Shown here one piece after another: positions 12,547-24,074 of a DNA stretch of 64,000 nt. This stretch comes from Lytechinus variegatus. Its lineage: Eukaryota > Echinodermata > Echinoidea > Temnopleuroida > Toxopneustidae. Numbering within the stretch: the first letter of the stretch is position 1; each line of letters opens with the position of its first letter. The notes under the pieces were generated by a model. It was not told where the DNA came from. It saw only the letters and a list, made by a program, of their open reading frames with translations, and searched no databases. The position numbers and the translations under genes were made by a program. The stretch lies in the NCBI RefSeq assembly GCF_018143015.1, contig NC_054748.1, positions 13,692,967 through 13,756,966 on the forward strand, given 5' to 3'.

Positions 12547-12974
12547 TAGGTAGTGGTGATGATAGTGATACAGATGATGTTGATGATGATGGTGGCGATG
12601 ATGAAGATAATACAGATTAGATGTGTGATTCTGTCATTTTATGACTATAATGGTGATGATCATGATGATATCAATAAATAATATTGTAATTCAAATGATA
12701 AGTTTATAATGATGGAGATGATGGTGTTGGTTGTGTTCATGGATGTAGATCACGAGTAGTGATACTGATAATGTTAAATGCTGTGTAATTATATGAAATA
12801 TTAACAAATATCTTTTGTTTTATTATTTCATGAAATCAAACTAACAACACATATTAATGGAATACAATAAATAGCTTTATCATATTCATTCCTAATGACT
12901 AATCACGTCATTAATATCCCAAATGACAATAATCATAGTTTCAGATTCATGACAAGTGCGTTTATACTATTAAC

Positions 12975-13155
12975 TGCCCCGGCCCCGCCCCTTAATTACG
13001 CTTTTCACACCTGCACCATGGGGTTTCCCCGAAGAGAGAGAGATAGAGAAAGAGAGAGACGGACTGAGAGCTAGCTGCGCACTTCCGGGTTATAGGTTGA
13101 CGTTGCATGATGTTTATTGTTGATGTCCCCTCGCCTTCTTGTTTGTCGATGGAAG
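12975..13155 (+). promoter_or_regulatory. Putative TATA-less promoter of the EGF/LDLRa receptor gene
   Basis: A GC box (GGCCCCGCCCC, 12981-12991) and an ETS/GABP-like site (ACTTCCGGGT, 13081-13090) lie just upstream of the first coding exon, in an otherwise AT-rich region, with a short GA tract between them. This layout is common in TATA-less animal promoters. No transcription start can be read from sequence alone. Confidence 0.35.
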
Positions 13156-16100
13156 ATGGCTAATTTTTGGCGGCTTTTCAATCGTACACAGCTGTTTGTT
13201 TCGTGCTGCTATTGGATTTGCCATCATATGATTCCAAATATATCTGGTAATGAATTTTTATCATTTTTTCTAGAAATTTATAGATATATTACAATTTGTC
13301 AGTCGGTCGGCCAACGCTATATTACGGAACGGGACCACACATACACAGTGCAGTCAGTTGGTCATTCCCATATACCGGCGCGTATAATTCTTGTGCACTT
13401 GTCCAATAGGGATCATCATACTTCTGTGATACAGCAATTAGAATTGTACATGACCTGAATTTCCGGGTAATACACGTTTATTATGTGTAGTAATACTAGT
13501 ATCACTCATGTGATCATGTAATACAGTGTAAGTTCTGGTAAATGGATGGATATCCCTAAAAATTTAATCTCATGCATTTTTCACTCAGGATCCAAACAAC
13601 AGTCAACGATAATGCATCTGACGGAGGTCAAATTAGATCTGGTTGCTTGTTCATTGGAAAGCCAATTGCAGTGAAAATTTTGACACTCGACAGCTATATA
13701 GAATAGAGATCCCGTCATTGGCATTGCAGTCACATAGACCACATCTAAGTTGTAGTTTTACAATACATAGGCATTTGACATAGTGAGAATCATGAGAATG
13801 ATTATTAAGATAACCAAACTTGGCCTTCCCCCCCATTGAAATAGATCCTGTCAAAGTTATGAAAATTTCACCCCTATTTTCCCCCATTTTTTAGAAAATG
13901 ACATGGCCCTTACAAAAATTATCTGTATTTGGCTATAAAATCGTTGATTTTCAGTTCTTCTAACTTAGTTAGGTTTGAACGTAGCTATGAATATATAATT
14001 ATCTGTCAGATTACGATAGCCTATCTCACAAACTAGAATAATTCAAAATCAGGATTAACTGTCAGTTTTTGAAAGTACACACACTACACGTATTGTAAAG
14101 AAAAAATTCATGATTTTAGGTTCCTAATGAAAATGAATCATGAACCATGAATAAACTTTTTAAAGTTTTCCTATAAATTATGTGCAGGTTTGTAAAAAAA
14201 GTCCATAATTTACTCTTTTGCATGATACCAATATTCAATTAAAAGCAATCAGGATAAACTATTTTATTGAAACAGAGGCAAAAAGTTAACAATTTTGTTA
14301 GGATTTTGAATTTTCCAGTTAACTTGTAAATCACAAGTCTCTATTTGGTTTTGACCTAAATGAAAATGGTTTGTGTCCCCAATTACACGGGTACATGTAC
14401 ATGTATAATGTTACGGTACAATGCATCTTGGTCAAGGTCAAAGGTCATTTGAAATCAATGCACTGTGATAAGAAATTACATTTGTTGATTATATAAAATT
14501 TGTCAAAGCAAATGATACTTGTGTGAGGTGATTATTTGACATCAAAGGTGGTGTTCAAGTCAAGGCCAAAGGCTATTTGAGGTCAATGAGCTTTGGATTT
14601 GTTATCAAATAATTTTGAAAAATTTTAATTTCGAAAACTTATTATTTTAAGAAACAATTGCACATACATGTACATATTTACCAAGAGTGTGTATTCATGG
14701 ATTTTGAAAAAAAAAATTTGATGAAATGAAAATAAAAATTATGAAATATGAATTTTCTCTTGTAACATGGCAGCTTTACCTGTTGGATCTAACTGCACGA
14801 TCGATGGTGATTGTTTTAGTTTTGAAGCATGCATCAGGGATAAACAAACAAGAGAGGCATCATGCCGCTGCACTCAAGGTGAGTTTGATATTCAGGGGTA
14901 TATCACTCATTCAATGAACAAGGTTATGATATAACCTTGTTCTCACTTATATCTCCATGTGTGGCAAAATAAGGGTGGCAATGTTTGGCTTATTTTCTCT
15001 TTTTCTTTGGGGCAAATGCTTGATTTTTTTACACTGACAGTCTCCATTACACCTATTATTCATACAACTTGACTCTTATTTAAATTTGATTCTTTAAATT
15101 ATTTTTTTCTTAATTAAAAATAGAGATCAAAAAATGAAAATTTTCTTGCCATATTACTTTCCACCAATAGAGGGCGTACCAAAAAATATGCCCCAAATTC
15201 AAGTTTTTGAGCGCTCTGGTGAATACAAAAATTTTTCCCAAGTTACTAATGAAAAATAAATTGCAACTGTATGGAAATTAGTAATTTTGGTCACAAAAAG
15301 TGATATTTTAATGATTTTTTAAAGTGTGTGCTCTGTACAACATTGGCATACCATAGTCCTACCTGTAGATTCCCCACAGGCAGGGTGGTAGCAGTGAACA
15401 AGTGGGATATATGTCTATCCAAGAACCCATACAGGCCCCTGCCTAGGCTACCCCTTCCACCCCCTTCCATCCCCCCAAAAAGCATTATGGCCCAAATTCA
15501 CAAAGGTGGTTTTGAAAACCCTTGGTTTATGCACATTTCCTTTATAAATTACGCTTAATTCAGCGCGTATCGGGCGCGTGTATAAAAAATTCCAATGCTG
15601 ATGTGCGCTTTTGTTACACTGCGTCAAATTGACGCCTGTTACCATGGTTAGATACGCTATTTTATTCATGAATCCACTGTTTGAAGAGTGGACTCATGAA
15701 TAAAATAGCATGGATAACCACGGCAACAGGCGTCAATTAGGCGCATTGGACATTTTTTAATATACGCGGTAAAAATAATCGTAAGTTATACAGGAAATCT
15801 GCATAAACCATGGATTCAACCTTGGGTTTTCAAAACCACCTTTGTGAATTTGGGCCTATCTGTCTCACCCACAGGCAGTGACGGCGGCAGCATTGTCGTC
15901 AACATTGTAATCTTGACCAAGGTTAAGTTTTGAAATGTCATCATAACTTAGAAAGTACATGTATACAGACCTATTTCATGAAAGTGGGACATAAGAACAA
16001 TCAAGTACCACTGATCATATTGTTAGAATTTCAGGTCAAATGGCCCAGGTCCAAGGTCATTTATGGTCAATGACCTTTACCATGTTGGAGGTATCAACTT

Positions 16101-19100
16101 TGAAATCTTAACAAGGGATAAATGTTATGATAACTTTGAAAATATATGGATCTATTTTATGGAACTTTAACATAAGGTAGTGCTGTAGCTCGGTACCTTC
16201 AACTCGGTTCGATCCCGGCTCGTAAATATTATGACAATCAAAGCTCGACCCGGAAAAGCCCGGTAACCCGGTCCACCTAAAATTGATTTATGTACATGTA
16301 CAAATACAATTTTTTTAACCCACTTGACTCTAAATCTATGACCATACCACCTTCTGACCTTGTTCTCAAAAGAGGATACAAACCCTGATGATGATTTATT
16401 CACTGTTTATATTATCCAGTAATAATGTGGAGAGGGGATGAGATGAGGCCAACTTGCCTCCAACCACCTGTAGTCTGCCAGCACAGACTCATATTTGACA
16501 CTTCAACCAATGACAGGTCTAGAGTGAAGACTAGACGCCAGTAGCTCTGTCTGTTGTTTGAGCCAGCCACACTACATAGTGTATCTAGTCTCACTAATTA
16601 AGACTCTGCATTATATACTATGCCAATTGCAAAAACCAATGGTCTGTGTCTGCAGACTAGTCATCATGGGGGGAAAGAATAAAAAACTGTAAGGTCAGAA
16701 GATATGGCCTCTGACCTGTCCCCTTGATCATCACACTGGGTGAATTGATTGTTAAAACATTTTAATGGCTCTTAGTCTTATTGCGATGCCTTAATAAATC
16801 TTTTTAAACCTTTCGAGTTTATTTACCGGGTTCAAGGGATTATAAATGAAACTCGACCCGAAACATCCGGCCGGACAACCTTAACCCGGCAAGTTTCAGT
16901 CCGGTAAACAATCCGAGCTACAGGACTAACATAAGGGCAATCATGCATCACTGATCATTTTGGGCAAGTTTCTGGTCACATGATCAAGGTTAAAGGTCAT
17001 TTAGGGTCAATAATATCAACATTTAAATTTTCAGCAAGGTGAAATTATTTAGATGTTATCATAACTTCAAAATTTCCTCTACATTTTATATTAAAATTTG
17101 GGTTATCAATGTCACACTAATATCTATTTACATGAAGATGGAAGTGTGGCGCTTCAAGGTATGTTCAAGCAGGGTGCTACATAAGCACTTGCCCGATTGC
17201 ACGGGAAGAGTAAAAGTTAGAGTCGGGCAAGTGTTTTGAAGTAAAGACCAAAACTACTTGCCCGAATCGGGCAAGCAAAATTCTCACAGTAGAATGACCA
17301 AAATTAGGGTCGATATTATGTGATATTGACCCTAATTTTGGTCATGGCAATAACAAGGTAGATCAGTTCATGTCAAAAGAGAGAAAAAGGTAAATGGTTT
17401 ACAAAGCCGCAATACTTTCTTTTGAAGAGGTATCAATTTTTTTCATTGATTTTTTCGGGCAAGTGAAATAGATTTTTGGGTAAGTATATTTGAACTATTT
17501 TCAAAATTTACTTGCCCAACTGGGCAAGTGCTTCTAAAAAGTTATGTACAGTAGCACCCTGGTTCAAGGTATGTTGAAAATATGCACTTGTACCTGTTTT
17601 TATCTTGCAGCCCATATTTCCTGCAAGAGCGTACTTTGTAAAAATGGAGGTACCTTTCAGAGGTTAGGAAGCAGTTATGTGTGTCATTGTGATCTCTACT
17701 GGACAGGAACATTCTGTGAAACTTTCAAAGGTAAGTCGAATCATATGGTCTGTTTGCCGTAATCTGACTGGCCTTGACTGAAACCTAGTGGGTGTTTCAT
17801 TGTCAGCACTGACTAAATTGTCACCTCTGACAATTTCAGTGAAATCCTTGGTTTTGATTGGCTGTGAGGCACTATCCTCTGACTGTTACTATGGTAACTG
17901 TCGGAGAAAGACAACTTGTCAGTGCTGACAACTTTCATGAAACGGTCCCCTGTTTATTCAGAGGTGACCCCCCCCCCCCCCACAAAAAAAGGTAATAAAG
18001 GAAATGTGCCGACCTACACTGATTTTTATCATGTTCTTTTCAAACGAAAAAAATGTTTTTAAAAACCAGGGGAGCATTTCATGAAAGGACTTTTCGGATG
18101 TTTTATCTGACAGTTACCATAGTAACAGTGCTTCTCAGCCAATCAAAAGCAAGGAAAGTTTCCAGATCTGACAGCTCGTTGGACATAAAAAATGTTTATG
18201 AAATACTCCCTAGAGCTTCTTAAAGACTGGATGATGGAACATTGTCCATACTGTAAGCAGAGGACACTCATTTCTGACAAACCTTTGATTATTGTGGGCA
18301 TCTACATGTACATGTACATGTATGTGTGAGGAATAGATCAAAAACTCAAAGAGCTTTCATATCAACCAACCATCCCCTTTTGTTATAAGAAACAAACTTT
18401 CATTGGTTAATCTTACAGGCCCTTGTGAAACCTAGTACCAACTCTTATTTTTCTTTTCATATTTGACCCCCTGCCCCCTCCCCCAGAATAATATATTAAA
18501 TATATAAATACCCGACAGTGGTAGTATGATGAATGATATTGATGATATTCATCATTTTCCAAATGCAAGAGTCTAAATGTTCAAGATTGAGCACAGAAAT
18601 GTATTTGCCTGTAGAAGGCTCTTTGTCATGTTCTCCTTGTAAGCACTGATATTTACAACCCTTATTCCTCATTTTTCTCCTTAATCTGTAGGTTTGCCCG
18701 ATTCACCTCCGATCTCCACATCATGTAGCTCCAGTGATTACCAGTGCAGAGATGGCTCCTGCGTCGTTGGACAGTCTTTATGTGATGGTATCCCAGACTG
18801 TTCTGATGGTAGTGATGAAATAGCGTGTTGTAAGTAGTCTCTCTCTTTCATGTATTTTTTAGGATGTTTACTCATTGCAACAGTTCTTTGTTGCTTTCAT
18901 GAAACTGAAATCACTATATTGCAGTTGCATAGATTTTTGTATATCTTCGGCATGTTGAACACGGGTCACCAAGTTGGATGCTCATACAATGGTCCAAGTC
19001 CCTCAACATCCCCCAGTGCAGAAGCAGTCCTGTGTCTGAGTCAAGTTTTGAGGAATACTCTGAGTCTCTGATATATTGGCCACTAGTTTTGTACATGATT

Positions 19101-21711
19101 TGTCTTTGAATTTTGTCAACATATATGAAGCTGATGGCAATGTGAAATGTCGATTGATGGATTTTACTTTTCATGAAGATGAAGTATCAGAGGCACAAAT
19201 GGTAACAAGAAAGATGATTTTTTCTTAACATAGTTTTATGCTAGGGTTTAGTGAGTCTGCAAGTCGATTGAAAGAATAAATTTCTCAGACCGGGGCTCTG
19301 TAACACAAAGGTTTGCGATGAATTGCAAGTATGAAAGAACCGCACTGACTGGTTCCCGGGCAGTATTTTAATCAGAGTGCATGTGCAATGATGATCTTGA
19401 TTGGTCATTTGTATTTAGTGATTGATTGCAAACCTTTGTGTTACGGGGCCCAGGTTGTGCAATACTTGCTGTGTATTACTACATGTGGAGCGTTGTGGCC
19501 CAGTGGATTAGTCTTCGGACTTTGAAACAGAGGGCCGTGGGTTCGAATCCCAGCCATGGCATAATTTCCTTCAAGAAACTGATCCACAATGTGCTGCACT
19601 AAACCCAGGTGAGGTAAATGGGTACCGGTAGGAAGTAATCCCTTAAGAAGCTGTGTGCGTTATGAACGCCTAGCTTAGCCGGGTAATATAGGAGCGCCTT
19701 GAGCACCTAACAGGGTGGAAATGTGCGCAACATAAATATCCTATATTATTATTACTAGAGTCTCCAGTTTTCCGCAGACTCCCCTGTATTGTTATGAGTG
19801 ATACATGTATTTTTTTTCATTATTTAATTCAATTTGCTACCTTCCTCTTGCAGCGTCGATGAAGCCTAACTCACAGTGTGCAATCTGGGAGTTTGAATGT
19901 GAGGACATGACATGCATTCCACGTTACAAATGCTGCGATAGATTCAGAGACTGCCAAAAAGGAGAGGATGAAATCAACTGCAGTAAGTTACAAGATTAAA
20001 GGGGAAATTTTGAATGTGAAATTGAAAAATCGAATAAGCATAACATTTTTTTCCAAAAACTCTGTTGTAAAGATAAAGTTATGACATTTGAAAATTTCTT
20101 GGTTACTTACCACAAAACAGTTACATGCACAACACAGTGATATGCAAGTGAGGGAATCTATGGTATCAATCTTTCACTATTCCTTCTGTATATTGTTGCA
20201 TGGAAAACACACTCAGAGCTACCAAGTCTCACGTATTATGCGTGAGACTCAAGCGTTTTGGACTCTTGTTCATCCCCTCAAATCTCTGTCTCAGGCAACT
20301 ATCACAGCCTATCCCCATATACATTGTACACAATGTCTGTGATATTACTCAGATTCACAGAAAATCTCATGCATAGCTGGTCTTTGAACTTGGCATCTCT
20401 GCACACTATTTAATTTTTTTGCATATTTCACATGAAGGAAACTCTTCCAAGAAATCAGAATAGGCCACGATGATGACAGTTATATAAAGTATGAATATAG
20501 AGTGACATATGTACAGGGATTGATCATAATTCAAATTATGATTAGGAGAGAATTAAGGTATTCATGTTACAGCCAATAAAATTTATACGAAATGAATAAT
20601 CAAAGATTTTTCTCTCTGGTTTCTGTACCCCCTTACATTAAAAAGATGCAATAGCACACTTTCTTTTTATCAAACAATTATATCAGTCATTCCACATATC
20701 TTTTATTTTTATATGACCAGGTGAGAGTATAGGATATTAAAAGTCTAGGACTTGTGGTTATTGAAAACTTTAAAAATCCAAAGTAAATTACTATCCTGAG
20801 TTCTTTTGAAATCATACATGTACTTACCAAATTTTTGCCACATTAGTCTTACAGGCTTGCATGACGTACAGAGTATAATGTGCAAGTCTCTTTATTTATT
20901 TCGAATTCCGTAAGACACAATAGATATGATTTCCCCATGGTTTGTGATTTTGTGAAATCAAAGGATCTTCTCTCTGAAATGCATGCAAAATCCAAGACCT
21001 TTGGTGATAGAGCTTGTGGGAAAATAGCACCAAAATTGTGGAATATCCTGCCTCATGATATCAGATCAATAACACAGTAACAGATTCAAATCTGCGTTTA
21101 AAAAATATCTCTTATCAAGAAGCACCTTCCACACACATGGTCGATCTCTGTAATGATATGTGTTGTTCTTTTTTTCTTGATCTGCAATAGAAACACAGTT
21201 ACAGGATGTTACAGAACTGGATCCTAAACCAGCTCAATCTCCATCTGGGGGCTCCAACCTTCTTATCATCACATGCACCGTCCTCATGACCGTTGTCATA
21301 GTAACCCTCCTCATCTACTTCCGTCGCGTCCGTAGCTCGCAGCGCCGGTTCTACTCCCCGGTCAGCTGGACGCTCAATGCCCACGGCGACGCCATCAGTA
21401 TGCCGTATCACGTCTCCCAGCATGCAAATTTCTGTCATCACCTCCCGCCGCACCGGTGCCCGAGGGTCAACGGGTTGGTTGGGTACCCGTTGAGCAGCGG
21501 GGACCAGGTGACTGGGGAACCGGACGTTTTGCTCGCCACGCTCGAAATGACGGGTGGGCCGGGGCGTCTCTCCAACAGGGACAGGTCGAAGGATCGCGAG
21601 GGCGACGAGAACGATATCCCGCCGACGTACTCGGAGGTCATCAAGTCGGATGCGGATTCCCGCCGGAGAGCGGGTGACGAGACTCCGCCCCCATCGTATG
21701 AAGATCTCTGA
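13156..21711 (+). CDS. Single-pass receptor: EGF-like domain, two LDLR class A domains, cytoplasmic PPxY motifs (LDLRAD-like)
   Basis: Six exons, 13156-13246, 14774-14878, 17611-17730, 18692-18829, 19854-19982 and 21191-21711, are all joined by phase-1 introns, the pattern of shuffled extracellular modules; total 367 aa. Exon 1 gives a hydrophobic start (LFVSCCYWIC), probably a signal peptide; an in-frame ATG at 13123 is an alternative start. Exon 2 is a Cys-rich segment (CTIDGDC...CRC). Exon 3 is an EGF-like domain (CKNGGTF, then YWTGTFCE). Exons 4 and 5 are LDLRa modules ending in DCSDGSDEIAC and DCQKGEDEINC with calcium-binding acidic residues. The last exon holds one membrane span (about 218-238), a basic stop-transfer RRVRSSQRR, and a tail with P338-P-T-Y and P361-P-S-Y. 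Such motifs recruit NEDD4-type E3 ligases, as in LDLRAD3, LDLRAD4 and PMEPA1. Exact orthology is unclear; the architecture is secure. Confidence 0.9.
15489..15856. mobile_element. 368-bp palindromic MITE in receptor intron 2
   Basis: The whole element is close to a palindrome. It starts GGCCCAAATTCACAAAGG and ends with the complement. The inner arms also pair (GACGCCTGTTACCATGG against CCACGGCAACAGGCGTC), so the single strand would form a long hairpin. A fragment of the same family lies at about 39811. Confidence 0.85.
16178..16926. mobile_element. 749-bp Mutator-like MITE in receptor intron 2
   Basis: The ends share CTGTAGCTCGG in inverted orientation, with further CCCGG-rich terminal sequence. 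TAACATAAGG (10 bp) flanks both sides (16168-16177 and 16927-16936). A 9-11 bp duplication fits the Mutator superfamily. An inner block (about 16460-16680) is itself related to sequences at 24816-24990 and about 9980-10160, so it may be a nested older MITE. Confidence 0.7.
17170..17561. mobile_element. hAT-like MITE in receptor intron 2
   Basis: Ends CAGGGTGCTACATAAG and CAGGGTGCTACTGTAC (right end read inwards), with GTTCAAG duplicated outside (17163-17169 and 17562-17568). Inside, CTTGCCCG/CGGGCAAG recurs in both orientations. The element stops 49 bases before exon 3. Confidence 0.75.
17775..17951. mobile_element. MITE family 2 relative
   Basis: Contains GGTGTTTCATTGTCAGCACT near the left and its inverse near the right (AACTTTCATGAAACGG), with GTTACTATGGTAACTGTCGG inside. 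It is a diverged member of the family seen at 45774. Confidence 0.6.
18069..18212. mobile_element. MITE family 2 (TTTCATGAAAGGACTT ends)
   Basis: Starts GGGGAGCATTTCATGAAAGG, has the family core ACAGTTACCATAGTAACAGT and TTCTCAGCCAATCA, and ends with an inverted ATGAAATACTCCC. It lies in receptor intron 3. Confidence 0.8.
19292..19451. mobile_element. MITE family 4 (GTAACACAAAGGTTTGCGAT ends)
   Basis: Left end GGGGCTCTGTAACACAAAGG, right end CCTTTGTGTTACGGGGCC, and an inner CTTGATTGGTCATTTGTATT. It lies in receptor intron 4. Confidence 0.85.
19492..19756 (+). repeat. tRNA-derived SINE, full length
   Basis: It has the same A box, B box (GGTTCGAATCC) and body as the 61021 copy and ends in an ATT-rich tail. 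It lies in intron 4 of the EGF/LDLRa receptor gene, about 40 bases after the end of a MITE (19292-19451) and about 100 bases before exon 5. Confidence 0.88.
20880..21120 (+). mobile_element. LINE 3' fragment (reverse transcriptase C-terminal tail)
   Basis: Translation gives TFGDRACGKIAPKLWNILP followed by HDIR and, in another frame, further residues like the C-terminal tail of LINE ORF2 proteins, where F-G-x-R-x-F...A-P-x-L-W-N-x-L-P is typical. No reverse transcriptase or endonuclease domain is present. The fragment ends about 70 bases before exon 6 of the receptor gene. Confidence 0.7.
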
Positions 21712-23089
21712 TTGGCTATCTAATGGAGGGGATTCCTTTCGCGGGCCCTGCTTTCATTTCAAGAGATACCGATTCAGAATTCCTTTTGGGGATTCCCCTT
21801 CGTCATCAGACTGTTGATATCTGTCAGGCTGTGTTGGTTTTCCTGGTGATGTCCACCTTGCGATCGGACGGAAAGACCGAAGATGACATAGGATGTTCAT
21901 ATTTTAAAGGTTTAAGGTATTATGTACCAAAATTCAGTACTTATCTGATCAGAATGTGCATTGAATGCACATTGTCTGTTTTGATATCGTCAGGGTTTGA
22001 AATAATGTACATTTAATTTCTTTTGTTTTTGTAGAGTTTATGTTTGCATACTCTTTGTAGTTTATACCAAGTCCCTTAACTCTTTGGCCCATATTTTCAA
22101 AAGAGGTTTCAGTTGTACATTAGGTATATGTATTTAGGCTTATTTTATTGCATACACTCTAAAAGAAAAAAAAACAGTTAAATGATTGTTTGGGCATTAG
22201 AAGTGAAGCATGATGATATGAGGAATCAAATGGAACTTTCAAGAAAACTGCCTTTACATTTCTTAATAAGAGAAATTTATATTTTCCAATTTACAATTGT
22301 TTGAAATTTTTACATTTGAAAGTTTTAAAAAAAGTGTTCAGTTGAGGCCAAATTTGGGTTACTGAAAAGTTTCTAAGAATGAAATGGGATTAAACTTGCC
22401 TTGTTTATTGGCATCTTTATGAAACCAACTAGGAGAAATACTCTAAAAAGCTGAAATCGATTTAAAGCAGCATAGTTTATTCATCTCCTAAACTCGTTCT
22501 CATTCCAAGTTCAACTCGAGTAAACCCTTTCTGCTGTTTGATTTGAGAACTCAAGAGTAATAGTCTGATAAAGTGAAGAAAAAAAAAGTGATCACACACT
22601 TGTCTGCCCACACCCTCACGCACAATGTGTACATTCCCCATTCCCTGGGGAGCAATCCGGTGCCACCTGAATGCCGACATACTCTAAGGCCAGGAGAGCC
22701 CTGATGCAAAGGTGGCGTTATAATTATGTTCTTTTGTCAACTCAAAATCATTTTAATCATCTCTTCTTTATTCCAGCTTTCAATTCAAAGTTTTCCATCT
22801 CAGATAAGAATTTGATATGAAAATGGAAGTATTACACCCCCCTCCATTCGCTGCACTATCGCCCCTCCTCAGTAATTATCAACTCAAAATCGACAATATC
22901 ATCTCTTTTTTTAATTCCAACTTTCAAAATGATCCATCTCAGATTAGAATTTTGGTCAAGCAGAAAGTATTCCCCCCATCGCTGCATCTCATTTTTAATT
23001 ATCAATATCATCTCAGCACTATAATTTTTTTTGTCAACTCAGAATAGTATTCAAGCAGTGTCAGTTTTTCATGCCAAGACCTGTATCTT

Positions 23090-23219
23090 GGGTCCCGTAA
23101 CACAAAGGTTAGCGATTGATCGTACGCTTGATTTTCACGATTGATTGTACATTGTAGTCAATGCAATCAATCTTAAAATAATTCTTCTGCGATCATTGCT
23201 AAGTTTTGTATTATGGGCC
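23090..23219. mobile_element. MITE family 5 (GTAACACAAAGGTTAGCGAT ends)
   Basis: Starts GGGTCCCGTAACACAAAGG and ends with an inverse TTTTGTATTATGGGCC. It is related to family 4 at the very ends only. Confidence 0.8.
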
Positions 23220-23240
23220 TCCGAACTCCGGTTAAACTCT

Positions 23241-23401
23241 GGGAAGCGTTTCATGAAAGGACTTCTCGGACGTTTTGTCCGACATGTCCCGTTTTATCCG
23301 ACAGTTACTATAGTAACATGCTTCTCAACCAATCAGAATCCAGGAAAGTTGTCAGATCCGACAACACATCAGACAAAAATATTGATGAAATGCCCCCCCC
23401 C
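23241..23401. mobile_element. MITE family 2
   Basis: Starts GGGAAGCGTTTCATGAAAGG; core CCGACAGTTACTATAGTAAC and TTCTCAACCAATCAGAAT; ends in an inverted GATGAAATGCCCC. Confidence 0.85.
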
Positions 23402-23952
23402 TGGTCCTAATTAAGTTGCAGTCAAACTATGGAATGCCAATTGTAGCATTAGTCTCTAAAAGAGGTTCAGTCAGTAAATTTGTTGTTTAATTCATTCATC
23501 GCTCTCGAAAATAATGTCTAAATGAGTTGTTTCCCCCACCATCCAAGCAAAGGGGAACAATACAGGAAACAACAAAAATTGAATATTATCATTCATTTCG
23601 GCTTTTCATAGTTTAGCACAGAGTTAGATTCCGGCCTGAGTTAAACTGGACTTCAAATTAAGGGCCAATTTTATGCAGTGTAACCGCTTATAATCGCCAC
23701 CTTCCCTCAACTAGTGTTGAATATGAAGTCATGTTTTCGTCAACCATTATGAGATTGGCCATACCATATCTGGGCAATGGGTTTCACTACAAATGCCTAA
23801 AACTCACTTTTCAGAATGAAATACAGGTTACACGGGCCAAGTCAAATCTCTTGGGAATGCAGAAATCTGTTCAACTTGCGTGAAATTTTATTTTATGAGA
23901 TGTTTTTAACCTGTTGACTGCTAAATTCTGCAAAAATCCATAGATTTTGTAC

Positions 23953-24074
23953 AGGGATCTGACAACTTTCCTGGATTCTGATTGGTTGAGAAGCACTTTT
24001 ACTACAGTAACTGTCGGATAACATAGGACTTGTTGGATAAAACGTCTGACAAGTCCTTTCATGAAACGCTCCCC
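23953..24074. mobile_element. MITE family 2, opposite orientation, truncated
   Basis: The right end is CCTTTCATGAAACGCTCCCC, the inverse of the usual left end, and the core is reversed (ATTCTGATTGGTTGAGAAGC). The outermost part of the other end is missing. Confidence 0.8.

Larger units (their letters stand above)
14390..17045 (+). repeat. Diverged AGGTCA-containing intronic repeats
   Basis: In receptor introns 1 and 2, phrases such as AAGGTCAAAGGTCATTTG recur near 14431, 14550, 15910, 16050 and 16990 in blocks that share more sequence around them (ACATAAG...AATCA...CACTGATCAT). The copy at 14435-14447 is a perfect AGGTCA-A-AGGTCA direct repeat. Other repeats (15489-15856 and 16178-16926) have inserted between them. 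Confidence 0.6.

Noticed and set aside
19505-19560. A tRNA gene at the A-box/B-box sequence
   Set aside because: The same head with the same tRNA-unrelated body and ATT tail recurs at other sites, so it is a SINE, and no full cloverleaf can be drawn.
21199-21817. Several alternative frames over the receptor's last exon
   Set aside because: The spliced frame gives a membrane span and PPxY tail ending at 21711; the others are shadows.
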